A stretch of 11,735 bases of DNA from an uncultured Bacillota bacterium (GTDB taxonomy: Bacteria > Bacillota_I > Bacilli_A > RFN20 > CAG-631), in the NCBI GenBank assembly GCA_905197115.1, contig CAJJXN010000044.1, positions 1 through 11,735 on the forward strand. The letters run 5' to 3'. Each line of letters begins with the position of its first letter. Position 1 is the stretch's first letter. The notes beneath the pieces are model-generated. The model was not told where the DNA came from. It did no database searches and saw only the letters and a program-made list of their open reading frames with translations. The translations under genes were made by a program, and so were the position numbers. This document shows, piece by piece, positions 7,002 to 11,735 of this stretch.

Positions 7002-7370
7002 GGGGGTGTCTTGGTTTCGACGGGGATATGTTTGGTATGGAGTGCAGTCGGGTGATTTCGTTATCAATCACAAAAAAATAACTGGAAACAGAACACAAAA
7101 CTTTGCTTTTGCTGCTTAATTAAAGCCATAGTCCCACTATTTGGGAAGCAAGCCATCACTTAAAACTGGGTCTCTAAGTTTTAAACTGGTGCAATAAGAG
7201 AGAATAAGGGTAATTGATATCTATAAGATTATCACGAAAATTAAATAGATTAGTTTAAGTTAGATTCGTTTATTGGTCTTAGCTTAAATGAAACTTATCA
7301 GTAAACTAAACTGTAGGACTCTATATGGAATGATCTTCGGACGCGGGTTCAATTCCCGTCACCTCCACCA
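7002..7370 (+). ncRNA. ssrA: tmRNA (ssrA), one-piece type
   Basis: This RNA rescues ribosomes stalled on broken messages: it enters as an alanyl-tRNA mimic and then serves as template for a degradation tag. The 5' end GGGGGTGTCTTGGTTTCGAC (7002-7021) and the 3' end with T-arm (GCGGGTTCAATTCCCGT) and encoded CCA (7368-7370) are hallmark tmRNA sequences. GGGGGTG (7002-7008) pairs with CACCTCC (7360-7366) with one G-T pair to form the acceptor stem. The tag frame is at 7084-7119. The total length of 369 nt is normal for a one-piece tmRNA. It has its own promoter and terminator. The SmpB gene is not in the window. The 5' boundary assumes standard RNase P processing. Confidence 0.97.
7084..7119 (+). 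other. tmRNA tag-peptide reading frame
   Basis: Reading from GGA gives GNRTQNFAFAA and then TAA (7117-7119). With the alanine carried by tmRNA itself the tag would be AGNRTQNFAFAA. The resume codon was chosen by analogy with Bacillus, whose encoded tag also starts with Gly and ends with two Ala. The hydrophobic FAFAA end suits recognition by ClpXP-type proteases. The C-terminal half is certain from the frame; the exact first codon is inferred. Confidence 0.8.
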
Positions 7371-7381
7371 AATAAATTAAG

Positions 7382-7416
7382 TAAAATGTCTTCATTTCAC
7401 GAAGGCATTTTATTTT
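7382..7416 (+). terminator. Terminator of ssrA
   Basis: TAAAATGTCTTC (7382-7393) pairs with GAAGGCATTTTA (7401-7412), with one T-G pair, around a 7-base loop, followed by TTTT. The stem is 12 bp and starts 12 bases after the tmRNA CCA end. Confidence 0.8.
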
Positions 7417-7795
7417 GCTAAAAACACATTATATAGCGGTATTTAAAGGGATATAGACACAATATACAGAGATAACAAGTTTTTGGCAAGTTTCGCATAA
7501 AAGAAAAATGTCTTCTTTTTAATTCGAAGACATTAAGCAAGTTTTGATTTTTCATAAAAAACAGGCAAAAATGAATAATTTCATTTAACTTCTTTAGGCG
7601 TAAATTTTATTACGTATTGTAAATAAAGTTGTGAAGCGAAAGAAAATTTAATTTTCTATAAGCAAAAATGTGTCACAAATTAAAAATTTTTGGAAATAGG
7701 ATAAGATGAGAAACACTTTTCATCACAAAGAATTTTCACTATATGTCTTTTAACTGGGGAACCCAGCTTGCAAGTTTAAAAAATTTTTTATTAAA
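7417..7795. other. AT-rich spacer after ssrA without a recognisable gene
   Basis: I see no open frame of note on either strand. What can be seen: a second hairpin with nearly the same stem as the ssrA terminator (listed separately), an 8-bp palindrome AGAAAATT-T-AATTTTCT (7641-7657), a GC-rich hairpin CTGGG-GAA-CCCAG (7754-7766) that stands out in its surroundings, and three copies of GCAAGTTT (7486, 7537, 7770). None matches an RNA family I know. It may be decayed DNA left from earlier insertions. Confidence 0.5.
7507..7534. repeat. Hairpin repeating the stem of the ssrA terminator
   Basis: AATGTCTTC (7507-7515) and GAAGACATT (7526-7534) form a perfect 9-bp stem with a 10-base loop. The left arm is the same as that of the ssrA terminator (AATGTCTTC at 7385-7393). 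No T run follows on the plus strand, so it is unlikely to terminate rightward transcription. It may be a duplicated and partly decayed copy. Confidence 0.5.
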
Positions 7796-7826
7796 TTGGT
7801 TAAAAAATGTGTAGATATAGTATAAT
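7796..7826 (+). promoter_or_regulatory. Promoter candidate ahead of the broken lipoprotein gene
   Basis: TATAAT (7821-7826) is a perfect -10 box. A weak -35 TTGGTT (7796-7801) lies 19 bases upstream, which is longer than ideal. No comparable promoter is seen just before the intact lipoprotein gene at 8141, so this one may still serve that gene by reading through the pseudogene (inference). Confidence 0.5.
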
Positions 7827-7850
7827 AGAATTAAATATAGGAGAGGATTT

Positions 7851-8091
7851 ATGAAGAAAATTTCTTCCTGTGTTGCTTAATGGGATTGTCGGGTTGTAGT
7901 AATGCATAGTAGATTCTAACCTTAACTCAAATGATGATATTGGTAAATACATAGCTGAAGAATAGATGTATGTTTCGTGTATTTTTCAAGAATTGAAAAT
8001 GAGTTAGATTATTGAAAAACATCGGTAAAAACGATAACTTTATGCGCTAGATATGATTAACTCGCTTTTTAAAAAATTTGAAGAATTATAA
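7851..8091 (+). pseudogene. Decayed small lipoprotein gene with several frameshifts and stops
   Basis: A good ribosome binding site (GGAGAGG, 7840-7846) precedes ATG 7851, which reads MKKI and soon meets a stop. The lipoprotein signal continues in another frame: from 7862 it reads FFLCCLMGLSGCSNA, with an unmistakable lipobox (LSGC). From 7912 a third frame gives DSNLNSNDDIGKYIAEE and a stop, from 7992 the frame gives IENELDY and KTSVKTITL with a TGA between them, and from 8041 YALDMINSLFKKFEEL ends in TAA (8089-8091). Pieced together this would be a secreted lipoprotein of roughly 80 residues. Several independent lesions make sequencing error unlikely. The general plan resembles the intact lipoprotein that follows, but I cannot show that they are homologous. 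The family is not recognised. Confidence 0.75.
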
Positions 8092-8140
8092 AAATAGATA
8101 AAAGTATTTTCTAAATATTTATATTGTAGAGGGGAATAGT

Positions 8141-8680
8141 ATGAAAAAAATAAATTATTTATGGATATTAATGGTAGTTTTAATTATTGGATTGACATCA
8201 TGTCAATTAAAAGAGCCTCAACTTTCTCTCTTTTCAGAAAATCTAAATGTATATTTTTGTAATGTACCTGTTCCTAATCCAAATATTATTTGTATTTATC
8301 AAGATGAGGAAAATAAAGAATTTAACCAAAATAGTGAAAGATATAAAACTATTTGGAAAAATATACATAATTTAGTCAATAATGAAAAAATAAAAAAGAA
8401 TGCAATTGATACGATCTATTCCGATAGACAAATCAAAGAAATAAAAAATAACACTTTATGCTTTGAATTTTTATATAATCATGTTTTTATTGTTGATAAT
8501 TGCAAAGCTGGATTTGATGGCATATTTTTCTTGTTTGATAATCATTGCCTTACATATGGATATTATTCAATAAATGCATACATTGATGATAATACAAAAG
8601 AAAAACAATATACTAATTTTTGGAAAATTGAGGAACAAAAAAATACTGTGGAAAAAATTAAACAATTAATTGAGAAATAA
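8141..8680 (+). CDS. Small lipoprotein of unknown function
   Basis: This 179-residue protein has a lipoprotein signal: basic MKK, a hydrophobic core, then lipobox LTSC with Cys 21. The mature part is soluble-looking, Lys- and Asn-rich, with aromatic stretches (YKTIWKNIHNLV at about 68-79, LCFEFLYNHVFIV near 106-118, HCLTYGYYSINAYID near 135-149). Four Cys in the mature chain, besides the lipidated one, might form disulfides. It ends in a charged helix (KNTVEKIKQLIEK). I do not recognise the family. AGAGGGG (8128-8134) precedes the ATG. No good promoter lies directly upstream, so it may depend on the promoter before the pseudogene. A weak hairpin follows the stop; the next gene starts 56 bases later and may be co-transcribed. 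Confidence 0.8.
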   Translation: MKKINYLWILMVVLIIGLTSCQLKEPQLSLFSENLNVYFCNVPVPNPNIICIYQDEENKEFNQNSERYKTIWKNIHNLVNNEKIKKNAIDTIYSDRQIKEIKNNTLCFEFLYNHVFIVDNCKAGFDGIFFLFDNHCLTYGYYSINAYIDDNTKEKQYTNFWKIEEQKNTVEKIKQLIEK

Positions 8681-8736
8681 AAAGTTGATAGATTAACTTT
8701 CTATATATATCTCGATTAAGAAAGAAGGAAATAGAA

Positions 8737-9483
8737 ATGAAAATTGAAATGATAGGTTATAATGATAAAAAAGCAATTGCTATGCATGGAATTATAAAAA
8801 CGATGCCATTTTTAATTATATCTCTTATTGTTTCTTGCTTTATTTTAATTCCAACATTAATCTTTCATATCTATGCATTATTAGCATTTTTCTTATTTCC
8901 AGTTTTATTATTTATATTTATGATAATGCAGTATACAATAAATTTTAAAAAAAAAGATATAAATCAAAAACATATTTTTTGCTTGAAAGATGGAATGTTA
9001 TATAAAGATGGGAAAGAGATGAAATACATCTCTAATATTAAGTTATATAAGTTTAAAAAATATTTATTTATAGAATGGGAAAAAATATTTTATCGAATTA
9101 AGAATGAAGATTATATAATGGGCTCACGTGATGAATTCTTATCATACATTAGTTTTTATTCTAGACATTCTGTTGCTTTTAAATTACCTTTTAAAACGGA
9201 TGAGGAAATTGTAGATATGCTTTTTAAAAAAATAGATTTAGAAGAAAAGGAACGCCTTTTTTATTCACAGGATAAAAGAAAGATTATTTACATATATAAA
9301 AATTTTCTTGGAAGTTATTCTGTTGGATATGAAAAAATATTTATAGCTTATGATGAAGAAAGATATTTTTCTGGTCAATATGGATGGTGGGAAATGGAAA
9401 ATAGATTTATTTCTTTTTATGGAACTGTTGAGGAGGCATTAAAAGATATACAATTTGAAATAAAGAACTTTATAGAAATGTAA
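8737..9483 (+). CDS. Membrane protein with two N-terminal helices and a two-part cytoplasmic region, function unknown
   Basis: This 248-residue protein has two adjacent hydrophobic helices (about 23-44 and 46-66) forming a hairpin, then basic KKK. A beta-rich segment follows (about 75-165: CLKDGMLYKDGKEMKYISNIKLYK...), whose spacing recalls the bacterial PH-like domains seen after two-helix hairpins in YcxB-type proteins. That comparison is by pattern only. Residues 180-248 look like a separate small domain (YIYKNFLGSYSVGYEKIFIAYDE...WWEME..FYGTVEEALKDIQFEI), an alpha/beta pattern also common in small immunity proteins; no toxin gene is nearby, so I do not propose that role. AAGAAGGAAA (about 8723-8732) is the ribosome binding site. 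Ile codons are 17 ATA out of 35, unlike the pot genes. A strong terminator follows. Confidence 0.8.
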   Translation: MKIEMIGYNDKKAIAMHGIIKTMPFLIISLIVSCFILIPTLIFHIYALLAFFLFPVLLFIFMIMQYTINFKKKDINQKHIFCLKDGMLYKDGKEMKYISNIKLYKFKKYLFIEWEKIFYRIKNEDYIMGSRDEFLSYISFYSRHSVAFKLPFKTDEEIVDMLFKKIDLEEKERLFYSQDKRKIIYIYKNFLGSYSVGYEKIFIAYDEERYFSGQYGWWEMENRFISFYGTVEEALKDIQFEIKNFIEM

Positions 9484-9487
9484 TATT

Positions 9488-9517
9488 ACATTTGTCATTA
9501 TCGACAAATGTTTTTTT
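9488..9517 (+). terminator. Intrinsic terminator after the two-helix membrane protein gene
   Basis: ACATTTGTC (9488-9496) and GACAAATGT (9503-9511) form a perfect 9-bp stem around ATTATC, followed by T to 9517. It lies 4 bases after the stop. Confidence 0.9.
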
Positions 9518-9611
9518 GTTATATATAAATATTTTCTCCATAGATATGAATGATAATCAAAAAGTATATAATATATATTTTTCTTTGATAAAATAATGTT
9601 TTATGATAAAT

Positions 9612-9623
9612 TATAATTATAAT
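9612..9623 (+). promoter_or_regulatory. Possible -10 region of the LRR-like lipoprotein gene
   Basis: Two perfect TATAAT hexamers lie end to end (9612-9617 and 9618-9623). No good -35 box stands at the right distance from either. The upstream gene ends in a terminator, so a promoter is needed somewhere in 9518-9640. In such AT-rich DNA the match may be chance. Confidence 0.35.
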
Positions 9624-9656
9624 AGTATATTTGATTAAATTAGAGGGGATGCAAAT

Positions 9657-10244
9657 ATGAAAAAAATTGCTTGGGTTTCAATTTTATTAATTAATTTAAT
9701 TTGTTTAACTTCTTGTGGTACAGGATTTGATTCCTATCGTGAAACTATTGGTAATTATCGTTTTACTTATGGTGTAGGAACGACAAGAAAAAAAATGTAT
9801 GCTTTTCTAGGTTCTATATCTTTCCAATATGATGGAGAAGTAGAATTAATCATAAAAATTCCAGATACTGTTAAAGGTCTTCCAGTTACTGAGTTAGGTG
9901 GACATTATGATTTAGGAGTACGAGCCCCTTTTAAAATAAATACTCCAACCTTTAAAGTTAATGATCCAGAAGAGTTTTACTCAAGGTACCCAGAATTTTC
10001 TGAATATGAGCAAGAAGATTTAGTTTTTCAAATTCATATAGGCAAAAATTTAAAAAAATTGACACTTGGATGGGTGTCTGGGACATATGGAAATTTATAC
10101 ACTGGCTATGAAAAAATATTTGTCATAAATTATTACTTCATATGTGATGAAAGCAATAAAACTTTTTATTCCAAAGATGGAATTCTTTATAATAGAAACG
10201 ATAATAAAGAAGCACAGTTTGAACGAACAGTGGGAAGCTATTAA
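9657..10244 (+). CDS. Lipoprotein with BspA/LRR_5-like segments
   Basis: This 195-residue protein has a lipoprotein signal ending in lipobox LTSC (Cys 20). Two parts resemble the bacterial BspA-type leucine-rich repeat proteins (LRR_5): residues 63-81 (ELIIKIPDTVKGLPVTELG), like the usual 'IP..V.G.PVT.IG' repeat start, and residues 128-181, where IGKNLKKLTLG is followed by NKTFYSKDGILYNRN, very close to the 'N..Y.S.DGVLYNK' motif that caps such repeats. BspA-type proteins are surface proteins that often mediate adhesion or protein binding. Only fragments of one or two repeats are present, so this is a small or reduced member. AGAGGGGATG (9642-9651) precedes the ATG. It stands alone between two terminators. 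Function beyond surface exposure cannot be inferred. Confidence 0.75.
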   Translation: MKKIAWVSILLINLICLTSCGTGFDSYRETIGNYRFTYGVGTTRKKMYAFLGSISFQYDGEVELIIKIPDTVKGLPVTELGGHYDLGVRAPFKINTPTFKVNDPEEFYSRYPEFSEYEQEDLVFQIHIGKNLKKLTLGWVSGTYGNLYTGYEKIFVINYYFICDESNKTFYSKDGILYNRNDNKEAQFERTVGSY

Positions 10245-10269
10245 TATTATAAAAAAGTTTATATGTTTT

Positions 10270-10309
10270 AAATCTCTACATTTAGCGATGTAGAGATTTT
10301 TTGTTTTTT
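10270..10309 (+). terminator. Intrinsic terminator after the LRR-like lipoprotein gene
   Basis: AAATCTCTACAT (10270-10281) pairs perfectly with ATGTAGAGATTT (10288-10299) around TTAGCG. T runs to 10302 and, after one G, to 10309. It is the longest perfect stem in the window. Confidence 0.92.
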
Positions 10310-10549
10310 AAACGGAAAAAGAAAAATAAAACGTATTATCTAATGAGAAGAAAAAACAAAAATAGAACGAATGATACAAAAGAGAACAAAAGTCGATTTT
10401 TCATTTAAGAATTGATATGACAAGAATACCTATCATTTATAAAGACACTAAAATAACAAGGAACAAAAATGGAACTGTTCAACATAATATTTAAGGTTAG
10501 TTACAGCTTAAGGCAAAAATAATAATTCTGTAATTATCAAAATATATAT
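10310..10549. other. AT-rich spacer without a recognisable gene
   Basis: I see no open frame longer than a few residues with a ribosome binding site on either strand, no RNA family and no clear repeat. The segment from 10325 to 10400 is unusually purine-rich on the plus strand. It separates the accessory stretch from the dehydrogenase gene. Confidence 0.45.
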
Positions 10550-10571
10550 TTACTTTTAAAAATAAAAGTAA
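10550..10571. promoter_or_regulatory. Inverted repeat ahead of the dehydrogenase gene, possible operator
   Basis: TTACTTTTA (10550-10558) and TAAAAGTAA (10563-10571) form a perfect 9-bp inverted repeat around AAAA. It lies 5 bases upstream of a possible -35 box. It could bind a dimeric regulator, but AT-rich repeats like this also arise by chance. Confidence 0.35.
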
Positions 10572-10576
10572 TGATA

Positions 10577-10605
10577 TTGATAAATTTAAAAAATAGGTGT
10601 AATCT
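10577..10605 (+). promoter_or_regulatory. Possible promoter of the dehydrogenase gene
   Basis: TTGATA (10577-10582) and TAATCT (10600-10605) are separated by 17 bases. The -35 is fair; the -10 keeps only TA and the final T of the consensus. The preceding gene ends in a terminator, so a promoter in this stretch is needed. Confidence 0.35.
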
Positions 10606-10634
10606 AAAGTTATAAAATAAAAGGAGATATCAAA

Positions 10635-11432
10635 ATGAATTTAAAAGGAAAAACAGCGATTATTACAGGTGCAGGTAGAGCAGTACTTAGTGATGGAAGA
10701 TGTGGCTCCATTGGATATGGTATTGCAACCGCTTATGCTAAAGAAGGTGCAAACCTTGTTATTACAGGAAGAAATGTAAAAAAATTAGAAGAAGCAAAAG
10801 AAGAATTAGAAAGATTGTATAATATTAAAGTTTTATGCATTCAAGCAGATGTTAGCAAAAATAATAATAATGAAGAAATTGTAAAAAATGTAGTAGATCA
10901 AACGATAAAAGAATTTGGTCGCATTGATGTTTTAATTAATAATGCTCAAGCTTCAGCTTCAGGAGTAACTTTAGTTGACCATAGTTTAGATCAATTTGAT
11001 TTAGCTATTTATTCTGGATTGTATGCTACGTATTATTATATGAAACTCTGCTATCCATATTTAAAAGAAACCAAAGGAACTGTGATTAATTTTGCTTCAG
11101 GTGCAGGATTGTTTGGCAATTTCGGACAATGTGCGTATGCAGCAGCTAAAGAAGGCATTCGTGGATTATCACGAGTAGCCGCTACTGAATGGGGAAAAGA
11201 TGGAATTAATGTCAATGTAATTTGTCCTCTCGCTTGGACAGCACAACTTGAAAATTTCCAAAAAGCATATCCGGATGCTTTTAAAGCAAATGTGAAAATG
11301 CCTCCTTTAGGACATTATGGCGATGCTGAACTTGAAATTGGTCGTGTATGCGTTCAATTAGCTTCACCAGATTTCAAATATATGAGCGGAGAAACGATTA
11401 CCCTTGAAGGTGGAATGGGACTTCGTCCTTAA
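10635..11432 (+). CDS. Short-chain dehydrogenase/reductase (SDR family oxidoreductase)
   Basis: This 265-residue cytoplasmic NAD(P)-dependent oxidoreductase has the usual length of classical SDRs. The Rossmann start LKGKTAIITGAG is at 3-14, Asp 72 of the ADV motif contacts adenine, the NNA motif is at 102-104, and the catalytic Ser 155 and Tyr 168/Lys 172 (YAAAK) are followed by GIRGLSRVAATEWGKDGINVNVICP (174-198). Gly 45/Arg 46 after the second strand (ITGRN) suggest NADP preference. Two features are odd: the glycine-rich loop carries about seven extra residues (TGAGRAVLSDGRCGSIGYG, 11-29), and the catalytic Asn expected near 127 appears to be Ser. The substrate is unknown. AAAAGGAG (10619-10626) is a strong ribosome binding site. 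The gene stands alone with its own terminator. Confidence 0.9.
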   Translation: MNLKGKTAIITGAGRAVLSDGRCGSIGYGIATAYAKEGANLVITGRNVKKLEEAKEELERLYNIKVLCIQADVSKNNNNEEIVKNVVDQTIKEFGRIDVLINNAQASASGVTLVDHSLDQFDLAIYSGLYATYYYMKLCYPYLKETKGTVINFASGAGLFGNFGQCAYAAAKEGIRGLSRVAATEWGKDGINVNVICPLAWTAQLENFQKAYPDAFKANVKMPPLGHYGDAELEIGRVCVQLASPDFKYMSGETITLEGGMGLRP

Positions 11433-11443
11433 TTTAAAGGATT

Positions 11444-11473
11444 AGAACTAGTTTTATTACTAGTTCTTTTTTT
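11444..11473 (+). terminator. Intrinsic terminator of the dehydrogenase gene
   Basis: AGAACTAGT (11444-11452) and ACTAGTTCT (11459-11467) form a perfect 9-bp stem around TTTATT, followed by T to 11473. Confidence 0.92.
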
Positions 11474-11480
11474 ATATTTC

Positions 11481-11509
11481 TTGTATAAATTATTAAAAAA
11501 AATTATAAT
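11481..11509 (+). promoter_or_regulatory. Promoter of ychF
   Basis: TATAAT (11504-11509) is a consensus -10 box, with TTGTAT (11481-11486) 17 bases upstream as a partial -35. It lies between the preceding terminator and the ychF start. Confidence 0.6.
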
Positions 11510-11539
11510 AATAAGGGTTTGAAAGAAAGTAGGGATATT

Positions 11540-11735
11540 ATGCCACTAACAGCTGGAATTGTAGGTATGCCAAATGTTGGAAAGTCAACTTTATTTAACG
11601 CAATAACAAAATCACAAGTAGAAGCAGCAAATTATCCTTTTGCCACGATAAAACCAAATACAGGTGTGGTAGAAGTGCCAGATACACGTTTAGATTATTT
11701 ATGTGATTTATATCAACCTTTAAAAAGAGTGGCAG
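11540..11735 (+). CDS. ychF: Redox-regulated ATPase YchF/Ola1, N-terminal part (partial)
   Basis: The visible 65 residues run off the right edge. The sequence MPLTAGIVGMPNVGKSTLFN with P-loop GMPNVGKS (9-16), then AANYPFATIKPNTGVVEVPD (29-48), is the near-invariant start of YchF, an Obg-related P-loop protein that prefers ATP over GTP, binds ribosomes and affects stress and redox responses. The full protein is usually about 365 residues, so over 80 percent lies outside the window. AGGGAT (11531-11536) precedes the ATG. Confidence 0.95.
   Translation, partial: MPLTAGIVGMPNVGKSTLFNAITKSQVEAANYPFATIKPNTGVVEVPDTRLDYLCDLYQPLKRVA

Noticed and set aside
7754..7766. GC-rich hairpin CTGGG-GAA-CCCAG as a terminator or RNA element
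   Set aside because: The stem is 5 bp, no T run follows directly and no known RNA family fits. It is mentioned only in the spacer entry.
8683..8715. Hairpin AAAGTT...AACTTT after the lipoprotein gene at 8141-8680
   Set aside because: Only a 6-bp AT-rich stem with an 8-base loop and no proper T run, so it is not called a terminator.
9316..10118. Shared GYEKIF motif in the two-helix membrane protein and the LRR-like lipoprotein
   Set aside because: The match is six residues (about 15 bases) with no similarity around it. In AT-rich genes this is likely chance.
7347..10309. Search for a second copy of the ssrA 3' end (TTCAATTCCCGTCACCTCC) as an attachment-site repeat
   Set aside because: No copy of this segment, not even a 10-base core, was seen downstream in the window, and there is no integrase gene. 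Island status rests only on content and codon use.
10310..10634. Possible riboswitch or small RNA ahead of the dehydrogenase gene
   Set aside because: No conserved aptamer motif and no terminator or sequestering hairpin near the start codon was found; only an AT-rich inverted repeat.
1..11735. CRISPR array, transposase, IS ends, tRNA genes
   Set aside because: No regularly spaced repeats, transposase-like frames or tRNA cloverleaf sequences (other than the tRNA-like part of ssrA) were seen.

Overview
The window is AT-rich DNA of a low-GC Gram-positive bacterium. Trp is encoded by TGG throughout the intact genes, stops are TAA or TAG, Shine-Dalgarno sites are strong, and the sigma-A-type promoters and lipoprotein signals fit Bacillota. 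The style (tmRNA tag ending FAFAA, regulator-potABCD operon, many small lipoproteins) suggests the Erysipelotrichia and relatives. That placement is an inference; no marker here proves it.

Layout. 1-759: the end of a PhoU-domain protein (probably a Na/Pi cotransporter) followed at once by a cyclodeaminase/methenyl-THF cyclohydrolase family gene. A bidirectional terminator separates this pair from a convergent minus-strand polytopic membrane protein (770-1624). 1706-6953: a consensus promoter with a repeat-rich operator region drives an XRE-cupin regulator and then potA-potB-potC-potD, a complete polyamine ABC importer, closed by a terminator. 7002-7370: ssrA (tmRNA), with its own extended -10 promoter and terminator. 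7417-10309: an accessory stretch with a decayed lipoprotein gene, a small lipoprotein, a two-TM membrane protein and an LRR-like lipoprotein, separated by long AT-rich spacers. 10635-11432: a single-gene short-chain dehydrogenase unit. 11540-end: the start of ychF.

How the genes work together. PotD captures spermidine/putrescine outside the cell, PotB and PotC form the channel and PotA hydrolyses ATP. The XRE-cupin protein is co-transcribed and probably senses polyamine supply and represses its own promoter. Two architectural oddities stand out: PotA carries its C-terminal regulatory (TOBE/MOP-like) unit twice, and PotD has a C-terminal membrane helix in addition to its N-terminal lipid anchor.

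The stretch downstream of ssrA has a different codon style (abundant ATA Ile codons), a pseudogene and orphan surface proteins, as expected of acquired DNA at a common integration spot. No integrase or attachment-site duplication is visible. I found no clear new defence or mobile system. The best leads are the Pot modifications, the regulator's operator layout and the orphan proteins after ssrA.
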